The notes beneath the pieces were generated by a model that saw only the letters and a program-made list of their open reading frames with translations, did no database searches and was not told where the DNA came from. From Sodiomyces alkalinus F11 (Eukaryota; Ascomycota; Sordariomycetes; Glomerellales; Plectosphaerellaceae): DNA of 64,000 bases. Below are positions 47,955 to 57,964 of this stretch, piece by piece. A program made the position numbers and the translations under genes. Numbering within the stretch: position 1 is the stretch's first letter; the number at the start of each line of letters is the position of its first letter. Where the stretch lies: NCBI RefSeq assembly GCF_003711515.1, contig NW_021167080.1, forward strand, positions 4,955,255-5,019,254. Reading direction: 5' to 3'.

Positions 47955-50297
47955 TGCTGGCCCTGTGATGTTCGGATGTTCGTATGTTGGTAGGTCTAAG
48001 GTGAGATAAATTACGACGACGTATGTGACGTCAATAAGGTTGCTAATGAGGGTTGAAAAAAAAAAAAAGAAAAAAAAAACAGGTTGGGAAGAGCGTTGAA
48101 GTCGCTAACGCATATGAAAACCAGACAAGCCACACACAAGGATAGCCAGGTGGGTTGAAGAGGTGAAGTTAAGTGGAAGAGTGGAAGTAAGTTATGTCGA
48201 GATGAAAGACGACAAGGTCGTGGGGGGTGCGGGCGGGGGAGAAGAGAAAAGAAAAGAAGGGATGAAAGAGTCAACGAGAGGGGTCGGAATGAACGGGAAG
48301 GGGGTTGTCATCCAAGCCTCAGTCCGCAGCAGTCAGAGTCCAGGTCGTCCCTCCCTTTCCCTGTCCTTGTTCTTGGTCCTGTCGGAAAGACCAGCTGTAG
48401 GGCTCTTTCCCTTGCGCCTCCTCGTGCCCCATCTCTGCCGTCATACCCCCACCAAGGTTCCAACGGCCATTGAGTGTGACTTTGCCAAGGTTCCTGGCCA
48501 AGGTGCTCCGAATGCTGGGTACAAAGGTACATGGAGACCCTACCAAGCTTACCTTAAGGTACTTACCTTACTTACCTATGTATGTACCTGACCCAGTACG
48601 GAAGGTTCGACGTAGCCTGACCGGTAATAATGATTAAGGTACTCTAAGGTATAGCGACGGATGAGGACGACTGGCGGTGGCTGCCTCCAATACCTACCTT
48701 AAGGTACCTGAACAAACATAACAAGACACACTAAACACGTGAGACTGAGACCCGGGATAGGTAAGGTACCTAGGTAGTGGACCATCATAAAAACGCCCCA
48801 CCTTCCTGTCACCTGTCTCCCAATGTCTCTCTCATCGCATTCCGCAGAATCTCGCTCTATAATATTGTCACCCGACTGTCTTCGCATAGGCTTGCCACGG
48901 ACGCCAGGTTTTCTCAGCCGACCCCCTGAGATGCTTCGTCGTAGCTGGTGGTCATTTCATATGGTGCGAATTCTCGAAATCCCTTGACAGTCTTTGGCTC
49001 TGTTTCGAGGCACGGGCCGAACCAGCTTGCTGAACGCCCCTCAGAACGACCGTTTGCGGCCACACGCAGACGAAGTGTGACAGGGGCACAGTCTGGCGGA
49101 TGATGCTCCCAAGATAAACTGTTGGATACCAATGGGGAGTTTCCGGTCGTCGGGATTGACCCACAATCGGACCACACTGATATCTTGGCCGGCTCCGATG
49201 CCATACCGCTGTCCGACCTCGGGAACTCCCATCCAAGCATATTGCTTGGGAAATGCGTTCACTATTATGGGCCGATAGTCCCGATACTCAGCTACTCCAA
49301 TCATGGTTCGGCACAGGACCGAGTTTTCATGCGTCCCGAGCTTTGGTGTAGGATCGTAGTACATCGTCCTAGAAACTCAAGGCTCGTCCTTCCTCACCTG
49401 GTGCGTCGGGGTTCTCTCGAGATACCAGGCTAGACTAACAACGGCCGAATCGACGATGGAGGACGAAGAGGCAACTCATAGCAAATCGAGGGACATTGTC
49501 TTCGAGGCTGTCGCAACCCACACATCCTTAGAAGAGCACGTAATATCCGTGCCGACGAACAACGAGTTTTAATATTGATCATTTTGTTCTCGTTTAATCA
49601 TTATTATCGACGAGCTATGCGCCTTACTTGCCTGACTCCTTGCATATCCTCCTACTGCTGCTGGGCAGGGACAACGGGAAAGCGATACGCAAGGTACTTG
49701 ATGTTTATGAGCAAGGAGTAGGGTGTAAAAGTGGTATCGAGCCATGGAAGGGATCGTCTGAGAAGTATATGCCTATGCCGCTTACGGTCCTGGCTTCTGC
49801 CGCACACTGTGATATCGGTCATCGGTTGGCCTAGAAAGTGGTTTTCTTAGGTAGATCACCTCACGGAGCGAATACCTAAGTGGAAAGGTTGTAATTAAAA
49901 ACACTCACCATCCCGAGTGGGCAGGTAGGTAAGTCGCGCGGAAGGAAGACATCGCTTCTCCTGCGACATACACTTACACAGCAGAACTGTCTCTCCCCCT
50001 GAAATAAGTAGGATGCAAGATCGACGGAATGGTCTCCGTGGTCGTCTGCACATCTCCCTCCATCTCGACTTCTACTGCTGTGCATGCCAGCTGATCTGTC
50101 ACAATAACACGATATCATCTCCCAGCTGGTCACCATCTGAACCCATCCTCATGTGTATGGCCATGGACCGAGCCAACTCGCGGTCCATGTGATGTGATGG
50201 ATGGGCAACTAAGTCAAGGAGTCTCTTAAAAAAGAGCTATTATTCAATCCCAATTACCCAGGTCTGGGGTTGTCCTCAATCCAATCTCTCTACGTTT
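47955..50297. other. Intergenic, 2.3 kb
   Basis: Includes the promoter of the RS-rich gene (A runs at 48056-48080) and a dense cluster of the dispersed palindromes (TACCTTAAGGTA at 48695, GGTACCTAGG at 48765). An unassigned open frame of 107 residues sits on the minus strand at 49041-49364. It looks somewhat protein-like but has no recognisable family and is not called as a gene. Confidence 0.4.
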
Positions 50298-51710
50298 CTA
50301 CCACAATGATCCCGCCTCGATCCGTCAAAATATCGCCAACCTGCACCACGTCGCCCTGAACACCGACGTCGACAACCATCTCGACCTTGCCATTGCCCCT
50401 GAACACATCGCAGCGTTCCAAGCCCTCGGCCTCGGCGGTGATGTACTGCACAAAAATCTCGGCTCGGATCTCAAGTCCGAAGGCCAGCTCGGAGAATACC
50501 AATCCGCCCAGGGTCTCCCCGACCTCTCCTGGTTCGAGGAGTACCATTCGTATGACGGCCATCTGCAGTACTTAAAGGACCTGCACTCCGCCTTCCCCAA
50601 CCAGTCGGAGATCATTGTCTCTGGCGAGTTGTATGAGGGCCGTCCTATTCAAGGTATTCACATCTGGGGTGCCGCAGGCAAGGGTGCCAACCCCGCCGTT
50701 CTCTGGCACGGCACCGTTCAAGCTCGCGAGTGGATCACTCCCAAGGTGAGTCGCCAGCTACACATTTTGGAGCATGCCACCGCAAGGGGGATGGGGAGAG
50801 GGAGAGGCAAGAAAAGAAAAGAAAGGAAAGGAAAGAAACAAAAAGCCACGAATTGGTGCTAATCTCACGCAGACCACGGAATACCTCACTTTCCAGCTGA
50901 TCTCCGGATACTTGGATGGAACAACCGAGGTCGTAGACATTGTCGACAGCTACGACTTGTATGTCTTCCCGGTCGTCAACTCCGACGGTAAGGGTTTCTC
51001 CTACCATTCACAGTATGGGTCGTAGTTCTTGCTTTCTTCTTCTTCTTTTTCTCTTCGCCCGGCTCACAAATCGCCAGGCTTCGTCTACTCGTGCAAGACG
51101 GGATCGCCTATGGCGCAAATCCCGCCAGCCGCGCGACGGCGCGTCCTGCATCGGCACCGACATCAACCGAAACTGGCCCTACAAGTGGCAAGTCAGCGGG
51201 GGCGCCTCCTCCGACCCCTGCGACGAGACGTACAGGGGCGAGGAGTCTGGCGACACGCCCGATCTACAGGGGATCGTCAGCCTCGTCGACGAGCTCGCTC
51301 GCCGCCGGCCAGGGCATCCAGCAGTACGTCGACTGGCACAGCTTCGGATAGTACATCCTCCTCCCCTTCGGATACGACTGCGACGCCGTGACCGACACAC
51401 AGGAGGAACAGCTAGAGTTCGCGGCCTCGGCTGCCGAGATCATCGAAGCGCAGGGTGGCACCGCCTACACGCACGGAGCCAGCTGCGGCCATCTCTACCC
51501 GACTACCGGGAGCAGCGTTGACTATCTCGCCGCCGTGGCGGGCGCGCAGCTCGCGTGGACGGTGGAGCTGCGTCCCGACAGCAGTTTGGTGGGGGGCTTG
51601 TGCTGCCGGCTGAGGAAATCCTGCCTACTGTCTCTGAAATCCGGGAGGCTCCAAGTGGTTGCTTGCCAACCAGCAATAACCACGCCAAGTACGGGAAATA
51701 CGGGAAATAG
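50298..51710 (+). pseudogene. Decayed M14 zinc carboxypeptidase (carboxypeptidase A type)
   Basis: The residual blocks are 50298-50745, 50873-50987 and 51078-51710, with intact GT...AG introns. Recognisable parts are a propeptide-like segment, then YHSYDGHLQYLKDLHSAFPN, YEGRPIQGIHIWG, YDLYVFPVVNSDG, GTDINRNWPYKW and DWHSFG, all typical of M14 peptidases. Lesions: no signal peptide or start exon is visible; the zinc-ligand motif normally His-x-x-Glu reads GTVQAREW, so the His is Gln; one extra G shifts the frame near 51101; a CTCG duplication shifts it at 51294-51301; a TAG stop lies at 51349-51351 where a Gln is usual; a base is missing near 51585. Several independent lesions make a functional gene unlikely. 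Sequencing error could explain single indels but not the His loss and the nonsense codon together. Confidence 0.85.
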
Positions 51711-52948
51711 GCCCAGGAGGCTGGGTTTGGTTGAGGTAACAACCATCTGTATTGATATGTATATACATGTGAACGGGACGATAGGACGATATAAATGCAC
51801 ATGAACTTGGTCCCATTCTATCCGCAAGACCGGAGCTGTTGTATGCCACTCCGAGGCTTAGATCCGCATCGCGTACCTAGCTTGTAGCCCAGTTAGCAAC
51901 TCCAATCTGGCACTTCATTAGAAGATGGAAAGGGAAGAGATGGAGCGAAGAGTCAGAATTTTCAGTGTGAATAAAATAATCATGGAAAGATCATAGACTG
52001 TGTAACATAGGTATGGTTCATCATTCAGGTTTAGGATGTAAAAAAAAATCAAAATCGGGGAGATTTTACTTACTTGCAGCACTTTGGCAGGAGTGTTTGC
52101 TCTCTGATGAAGGTGTTTGAGAGAAGAAAGGGAAGAGAAATAAAATCGTTGGCAAGGAGGTTTTTTAACGTGGTTGGCCTCGCCGACATTATTAGTAAGC
52201 ACCCGTTTTCGGATACCAACCCATTGGATCCCACATCTCCGACTTCCGGACGTCTACTCCGTCTAAGCTCCGACAGTGTTCCCCGTGAGATTTGCTGCAA
52301 TGAACTGATCTTCATTGTCGTTTTCAAACAATATGTCAACGATGTTGTTTGTCGGTCGCTCAAATTCGGGGACAGCGGAATCGGTCGGTATTCTCAACCC
52401 AGTCGTGAGCCTCGTTCCTCTTTCCGGACTCGGCGCACATGCCCAGAGAGTTGGTCCCATGACTATCTCTGCCCCCAAAGGTTGATATATGCTCGGAGAC
52501 CAGAAATGATGGATCAAAGACAAACGTTGCAGTTGGTAGGATACAAAGTACTTGAAGTCGAAAAATCTATCGACCCTCCGAGTACGTAGTCAACAGACAC
52601 GAGAAGCTGCCTGTGACAGTGACAGGAGGCTCGTTCTTGATATACCCATCACAACAGGCCACAGTCAGAGCGATTGTCTTCCCAGAGAAAGGTTGTGCCG
52701 TGGGGAGCGTAGTCGGTGGTCAGTGAGACGCCCTATGTTGCGCTTCGGAGGTGCGGTGGTGACACAAATCGACCGTATACGCGTACTGCCTTGCGTGCGT
52801 ACCTACAGACATGTTTGCGTAGGTAACTACCCCGTAGGCCGGATCAAGCGGGTTGGGGCCCATAAGCGTCGGGCGCCTCGACGACGACCTGTGAGTCTCG
52901 ACCCGGTGGGATGGATGACCATACAAAGCGTAACGAGACTGGGTTCTT
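51711..52948. other. Intergenic between carboxypeptidase remnant and TEN1
   Basis: The region holds only short frames. A minus-strand frame at 52263-52523 (86 residues, LFENDNEDQFIAANLTGN) reads somewhat like protein, but I cannot connect it to a start, splice sites or a family. No RNA gene seen. Confidence 0.4.
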
Positions 52949-53414
52949 TTACGATTTCAAAGATCTTTCATATCTCCGAATATCAAAGGGCCCGGCGGGC
53001 CAGAGCAACAGGGCCTGGACATAAGCGTCACGAGAGTCTCTACGAGGCGCCTGGCCGAGAGCTCCCGCGGTAAGGTAGCCAATAACGTTGAGCCACTCGC
53101 CGACACGAGTGTGTTCTGCTGTGATATTTTCTAGTATGAGATCGGTCTGAACGAAGACGTTGGTATCGGATCCATGGGGGGACTCGTGTTTCAATATGAG
53201 AATGGCCGTGGTTGGTAGGTATGAGCTGACACTGGACGAGTGCGCACATTAGCCAAAGCCATCCATCCATTGAAGTCGATGGGCCCAACCGGATGCCGAA
53301 AATGAGGCCCAAAGGCACGGCATACCATCCCAAAAAGCGGACTTTCTCACCAACATTCTTCGTTGGTAATTCCCCCAGAAGATAAATCCGAGAGGGTACA
53401 GGGCCTCGTGACAT
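52949..53414 (-). CDS. TEN1: CST telomere-capping complex subunit Ten1
   Basis: Ten1 is a small OB-fold protein that works with Stn1 (and Cdc13 or Ctc1) to cap chromosome ends and assist lagging-strand fill-in. Minus-strand exons 53326-53414 and 52949-53231 give 123 residues. The 94-base intron has GTATGC, a CTAAT branch and TCCAG. The joined protein reads PSRIYLLGELPTKNVGEKVR, FLGCVSSYLPTTAILILKHE, DLILENITAEHTRVGEWLNV, IGYLTAG, and YVQALLLWPAGPFDIRRYER. This is the fungal Ten1 pattern: FLGC at the end of the first strand, the TRVGEW(L/V)NVIGY core, and a VQA...W.AGP end. Each exon alone is too short to notice. The gene is head-to-head with SNF7 (608 bases between the starts). Assignment is from family memory. 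Confidence 0.8.
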
Positions 53415-54022
53415 GGCTTGAGGACCAGCGAAGCTCGGTCATGGTGAATTTTTATGTGGAAAACCACCTCTAAAACAACATCAGGGAAAGAAAGGCCTTG
53501 GTCGAGAATGAACTAGATGACTAATTATATCACATGATATGTCCCGGCGGCAAAAGTCCGGACTTGCTTTGCTCAGTGCTTCGCGTGTCACATGAGTGGA
53601 GGCAGCCCCCAAAGGTTGCATCATACCTATCTGCGAACCTACAACGTACTCGCCTACTCGCCTACTCCGTACAAACTTAAAGCCCGATTATCTCCCACCA
53701 CTAGGCATCTTACCCCCAGCGGACCAGCCTGGCTACTTCTATCCACCAACGCCCCATCCATCGCGAAGAAACAAGATCTGGCATCAAGCGCTGTTTCTGG
53801 CGTGTTCAGGCCCGTAATAGACGTCTTTTCCTTCCCGGTTTTCGTCCCACGGATCCTGGAGTGACGGCCCTCTTAACAGTCGAGTCTCCATACCCCGCGC
53901 CCCGGGGATAGATCGCCTGAACGATATCCTCCATCGAGCAACAGCCTCTTTCCGGTGTTTTTCGACGGACCTCCTGAATCCACCTAATCGATCGTCCCCG
54001 TTACCACGTATCGCTTATCACC
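53415..54022. promoter_or_regulatory. Divergent promoter of TEN1 and SNF7
   Basis: A 608-base spacer between two start codons. The SNF7 side is C-rich (53690-53780). TACTCGCCTACTCGCCTACTCCGTAC lies at about 53647-53672 and includes the dispersed TACTCCGTA word. No TATA box is obvious on either side. Confidence 0.4.
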
Positions 54023-55003
54023 ATGTCGAGCTGGCTGTCTTGGTGGGGCGGGGCCGCCAACCAGAAGCAGAAGCAGGCGAAGGTGAAGGAGGCGGTGGTC
54101 GGCTTGAGGGCACATAAGGATATGTTGGAAAAGAAGGCAGCATACCTCCAGACACAAGTCGATGAGCTGGAAGCCCAGACAAAGGCCGCCCTCAAGAGAG
54201 ATCCCAATGGTAAGGGGGGTTTTTTTTTTCCTTTCTCGTGGTGACATTCATCCTTTCACCGTTCATTATCACCCGGGATTAGCTGACCTGGAATGTTCAC
54301 AACCAAACAGAGGCGAAGCGACTCGTTGCGCGCAAACTGCGCAAGGAGAAGGAACGGCAGCAGGTTGTCAACTCGATACAGTCGATGGAGTCCCAAGAGA
54401 TGGCTCTCAACCGAGCCACGGCCACCCGAGACGAGGTCCAGGCCACTCAGAAGGTCACGGACGCTATGAAGCTGATTAACAAGGATATCTCGGTGGACAA
54501 GGTGGACGCCATGATGTATGTTGATAATCTCTTCTCCCTTTTTGTTAGGCTTGTTTTGTGCGAGGATTACATTTGGATGGCAAGTTGCTGACACCTTCAA
54601 TACAGGGAGAGTCTACGGGAGCAAAACGCGGCCAACGAAGAAATTGCCCAGATGTTGGGCACGCCAGTTGGGGACATGCAAGACGAGGACGAGCTGGAAG
54701 AGGAGCTGGAGAGGATGCGGCAGGAACAGGTCGACGAGGAGATGCTCAAGACGGGGACGGTACCCGTGTCGGACAAGATCAAGGATCTCCCTTCGGCGGC
54801 CACGGGCGAGCGTATGTTATCCCCCGAGGAGGGCTTTATGCTTTACATCTCCCCTCCCCCCCCCCCCCCCCCCCCCCCCCCCCGGACAACGCGGAAATGC
54901 TAAGTCGTTGCAAACGACAACCACAGTCAAGAGAAAGACGGCGCCGCAGGAATCCGAGGAAGAAGCCGAGCTGCGCAGACTGCAGGCCGAAATGGCCATG
55001 TGA
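54023..55003 (+). CDS. SNF7: ESCRT-III subunit Snf7/Vps32
   Basis: Snf7 polymerises into spirals that drive membrane scission in multivesicular body formation and other events. Exons 54023-54209, 54311-54515, 54606-54811 and 54927-55003 give 224 residues, frame kept throughout. The N-terminus MSSWLSWWGG, with Trp4, Trp7 and Trp8, is the membrane-inserting helix. The core is highly charged and helical (KVKEAVVGLRAHKDMLEKKA; KRLVARKLRKEKERQQVVNS; MESQEMALNRATATRDEV). Then come the acidic DEDELEEELERMRQEQVDEE and a C-terminal AELRRLQAEMAM, a MIM1-like motif for Vps4. Yeast Snf7 is 240 residues. The third intron holds a 28-base C run, a possible assembly or replication trouble spot. SNF7 shares its promoter with TEN1. 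Confidence 0.95.
54856..54883. repeat. 28-base poly-C homopolymer in SNF7 intron 3
   Basis: Uninterrupted C run inside the 115-base third intron of SNF7, preceded by CCCCT. It is the longest homopolymer in the window. Confidence 0.95.
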
Positions 55004-56900
55004 GGCTTTCCAAGGCCGGACTTGGGGGCGCTCGACTTTACTCACATCTGCTGCATGCATCTCTCTGCCGGCATGTCATCTGGATGCAAGAATCATAGAA
55101 CGTTTTGGTTGCAGTTACACAGCGCCAACTGCTGGGATAATGGGGAAGACACGGACGTGCGGGTGAGGAAGGTGTGCTAGGCTATAATGGCGAAATTCGA
55201 GGAGACGGACGAGAGTCTTCTCTCTCCGTCTCTCTCACGGGCCCACATATACGCATACACACTCTCTGCACGTGGTTTACAGCTGTTGACTCGTGGCGTC
55301 GGCGTTTTGGACACGATTTGTTAAGGGGGTGCCTTTTATTTCCTTTATTTTCCGTTCTTTTTTTCCGCGCCTTTTTTCCCAAGCTGTGTTTGTGGTGGAA
55401 GGTTTTATTCTTGCGTTCTGGACGGTGTGGTAGTTCTCTCAAATACGATATCGAGTCCTTTACGTTCTATATATACGAAGTATTATATCACTGGTTCTGT
55501 TCTCTTAATATCAGGCTTTAGCAACGCGAGGTAGTCGGCACACCGGTTAGTTTTATATTTCCGCTGTTTTGACTTGTGCCGTCCAACCTCGTGGGGTCGT
55601 CACTCGTCACCGAATGGAGCTCTGTCTTGGTCTGTTGCAATGGGGCATTGCATGGCAGAATGACAGGTGACAGGGACGAGACAGGACAGGGTCAGTATTG
55701 GTTTTCTCCACAGTTGCTCCAAATGTCACTTCGCCGAGTATAGGTGCCTGGATGTACCTTTATGTTAACAGCCCTGAATCAACATGGCAGTGTCGTTCAC
55801 CAGTCCCGTCTTTGTCTCTCTCTCCCTCTCCCTCTCTTCCATCAAAATCTCGCCGACGCAGAATAACACCGTCATTGAGCTTATGTGTCTGTCTGTGTCT
55901 TCGATACGACATAACCAGGAGATAACCTTGGGACTCCCAGTCCATAAATTGCAGAGAGAGTGGTCTCATAAATTGGGAGGTTGGGCCCTACTAACTCAAC
56001 CCCCTAATGAATCACTGATGCTGGATCTGGATGGAGGGATCGGGCTTCTCTGCACTAATACGGAGCAACACGAAGTACGAAGTAATTATTACCAAGTACG
56101 CAGAGTTAGCTACCTAAGCTGCCTCATGTAACTCCAGGTACTTGTATGCCTTGTCCTCCCTGCGATTCTCAAGCCCACGAATTGCCGTCTGAGCAGAGGA
56201 AGTACCAATAAAAGACAAACGAAAACAAAACCAGAGGACACGACACCCCTCGATCGTGTCTCGATCCCTCCCAACAAGTGATTTGCAACAGTTGGGCTGC
56301 AATGCCGACTGGAATAGGCCGCAGGGAATAGTGGTTCCGGCCCGATACTTCGTACTTGATGCTACAATACAACGTACAAAGGAAGGGGGATGCAAGAGTT
56401 AATACATCGCCCACCACCACCTTCATCGACGATGGAGGCTCTCGGGAGGGTCGGAGGCGAGCCACGTTGCACGCCCCCCTAACAGGGCAGGGGAGGGGGA
56501 TATGGGAAATGGGAAATGGTTGGGGGGGGTGGGGAGGTTATGCATAGTTGAGGCGACTCGCCCACGTCGGCGCTCGACGTCCACCTTACGCTTCGATTGC
56601 TCCATGAGGTAGGTACCCTACCTAGGTAATAAGGTACTGCACGTCCAGATACTTTCGATTTGTTCTTTGTGTCCGCATATTCCGTTCAGACGAAGTGGTT
56701 ACTTCGTACTATCTACGGCTCTTTGTATTATGAGACAGGTACTTTGTCTCCCCTTTGCACTTTCTTCTGGTCTAAGGTAGATGTACCGTTGTAAATGCAG
56801 GCAGATAGATGTACTTCGTGCCACTTCACCGGGTGTCCACGGGTTGAAACAACGCACCGTCCACCGCAAAACCGATATCCAACTAAGGTACCTAATATTA
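55004..56900. other. Intergenic, 1.9 kb
   Basis: SNF7 3' UTR and spacer. Frames here are short and have no family resemblance. It holds the dispersed words GTACGAAGTA (56083-56092) and CTACCTAGGTAA (56618-56629). No RNA gene seen. Confidence 0.4.
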
Positions 56901-57964
56901 TGGTTGGTCGCTGCTTCTTCTCTCCCACTCACTCATCATGCAAGCCGCTGGTCTACCCGTCCCCGTCCCGCTGCATCGTTGGGCCGCCATTCTATTTTCT
57001 CTTTTTTTTTTCTTCTTTTCCTTTCATTTTCCCCCGGTGTCTTTCTGTCCTGTGGTCCGAGTCCGCCCTGTCCTCTCTGGCTGTCGACCTTCGAAGCATC
57101 GTCCCCATCGTCACATTTCACCCCCCTCCCCCTTTGCAGCCACTCGTCCCACGTCTCGGCCTTGGACCGACGTGGCCCCAATGCCAGTCTTGCGCGAGCC
57201 AATGATCCCCGAGCACGATCGCTTCTTCCTTCGTACTCACTGGGTCTCTATCCATTCTCCCTAACCGGCCGGTCCCTTTGCATGGGGGGGATGCCGTGGG
57301 GTCGCCGTAGGACGCAGTAGTACGCAGTAGTGTTTGGCTGCATGGCGATTTTGTCTCTCTCCCCCCCCCCCCCCCGTGCGTGATGTGGTGACAGGTCCGG
57401 TCCGTTCTGTTCTCTCGCTTTGCTTGGAGGCTTCGGATCAATAGGAACTGTCGCCCTGTTCTCTTCCTGGAAACTGCCCAACTTCTTCGTTGTGAATCTC
57501 GTCGAATCCCTCTTCTCCTTTCTCCTTTTTCGTCACTCTCTTCGTCTTGCGGACCAAGCCATTCACTGCCTGCTTCGACGAAGCCTACATCTACATTTGT
57601 CGAATCAGCCATTGCAATTCAATTCAATTTCTCGACCACTCAACATACACATCTCTTCTCTAATACTTGTTCTGCGTGTTCGATTTCTGAGGATACCCCC
57701 GTGTCTGTTGTGTCCCTCCACCACCATTCAACTGCTCTTGCCCTCCCCCCCAAGTACCTCTCTGCTTGGGCTCTTTGGGCTTTCATTTTCTTCCATAGCC
57801 CGAAGAAGAAAAAAACAACAACACTGGTTTCGAACAGCCCTCCAACTCGGGAGCACACCTGCATGACCTGAGCGAGCAACTGGAGGTGCCCTCCAACCTG
57901 TAGGCTACACGTTGCTCACTCACATCACTCGCCCGAGCCGGGCGAGACCAGTGAGAACGAGAAG
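56901..57964 (+). promoter_or_regulatory. Pyrimidine-rich promoter/leader of the giant acidic protein gene
   Basis: The + strand is C/T-rich over about 1 kb, with T blocks (57000-57030) and a 15-base C run at 57361-57375. This resembles the long leaders of the cyclin and Zn2Cys6 genes. Whether it is transcribed cannot be seen. Confidence 0.4.

Noticed and set aside
52263..52523. An 86-residue minus-strand frame with a protein-like C-terminal part.
   Set aside because: No plausible start, splice partner or family could be found; it is left as unexplained sequence.
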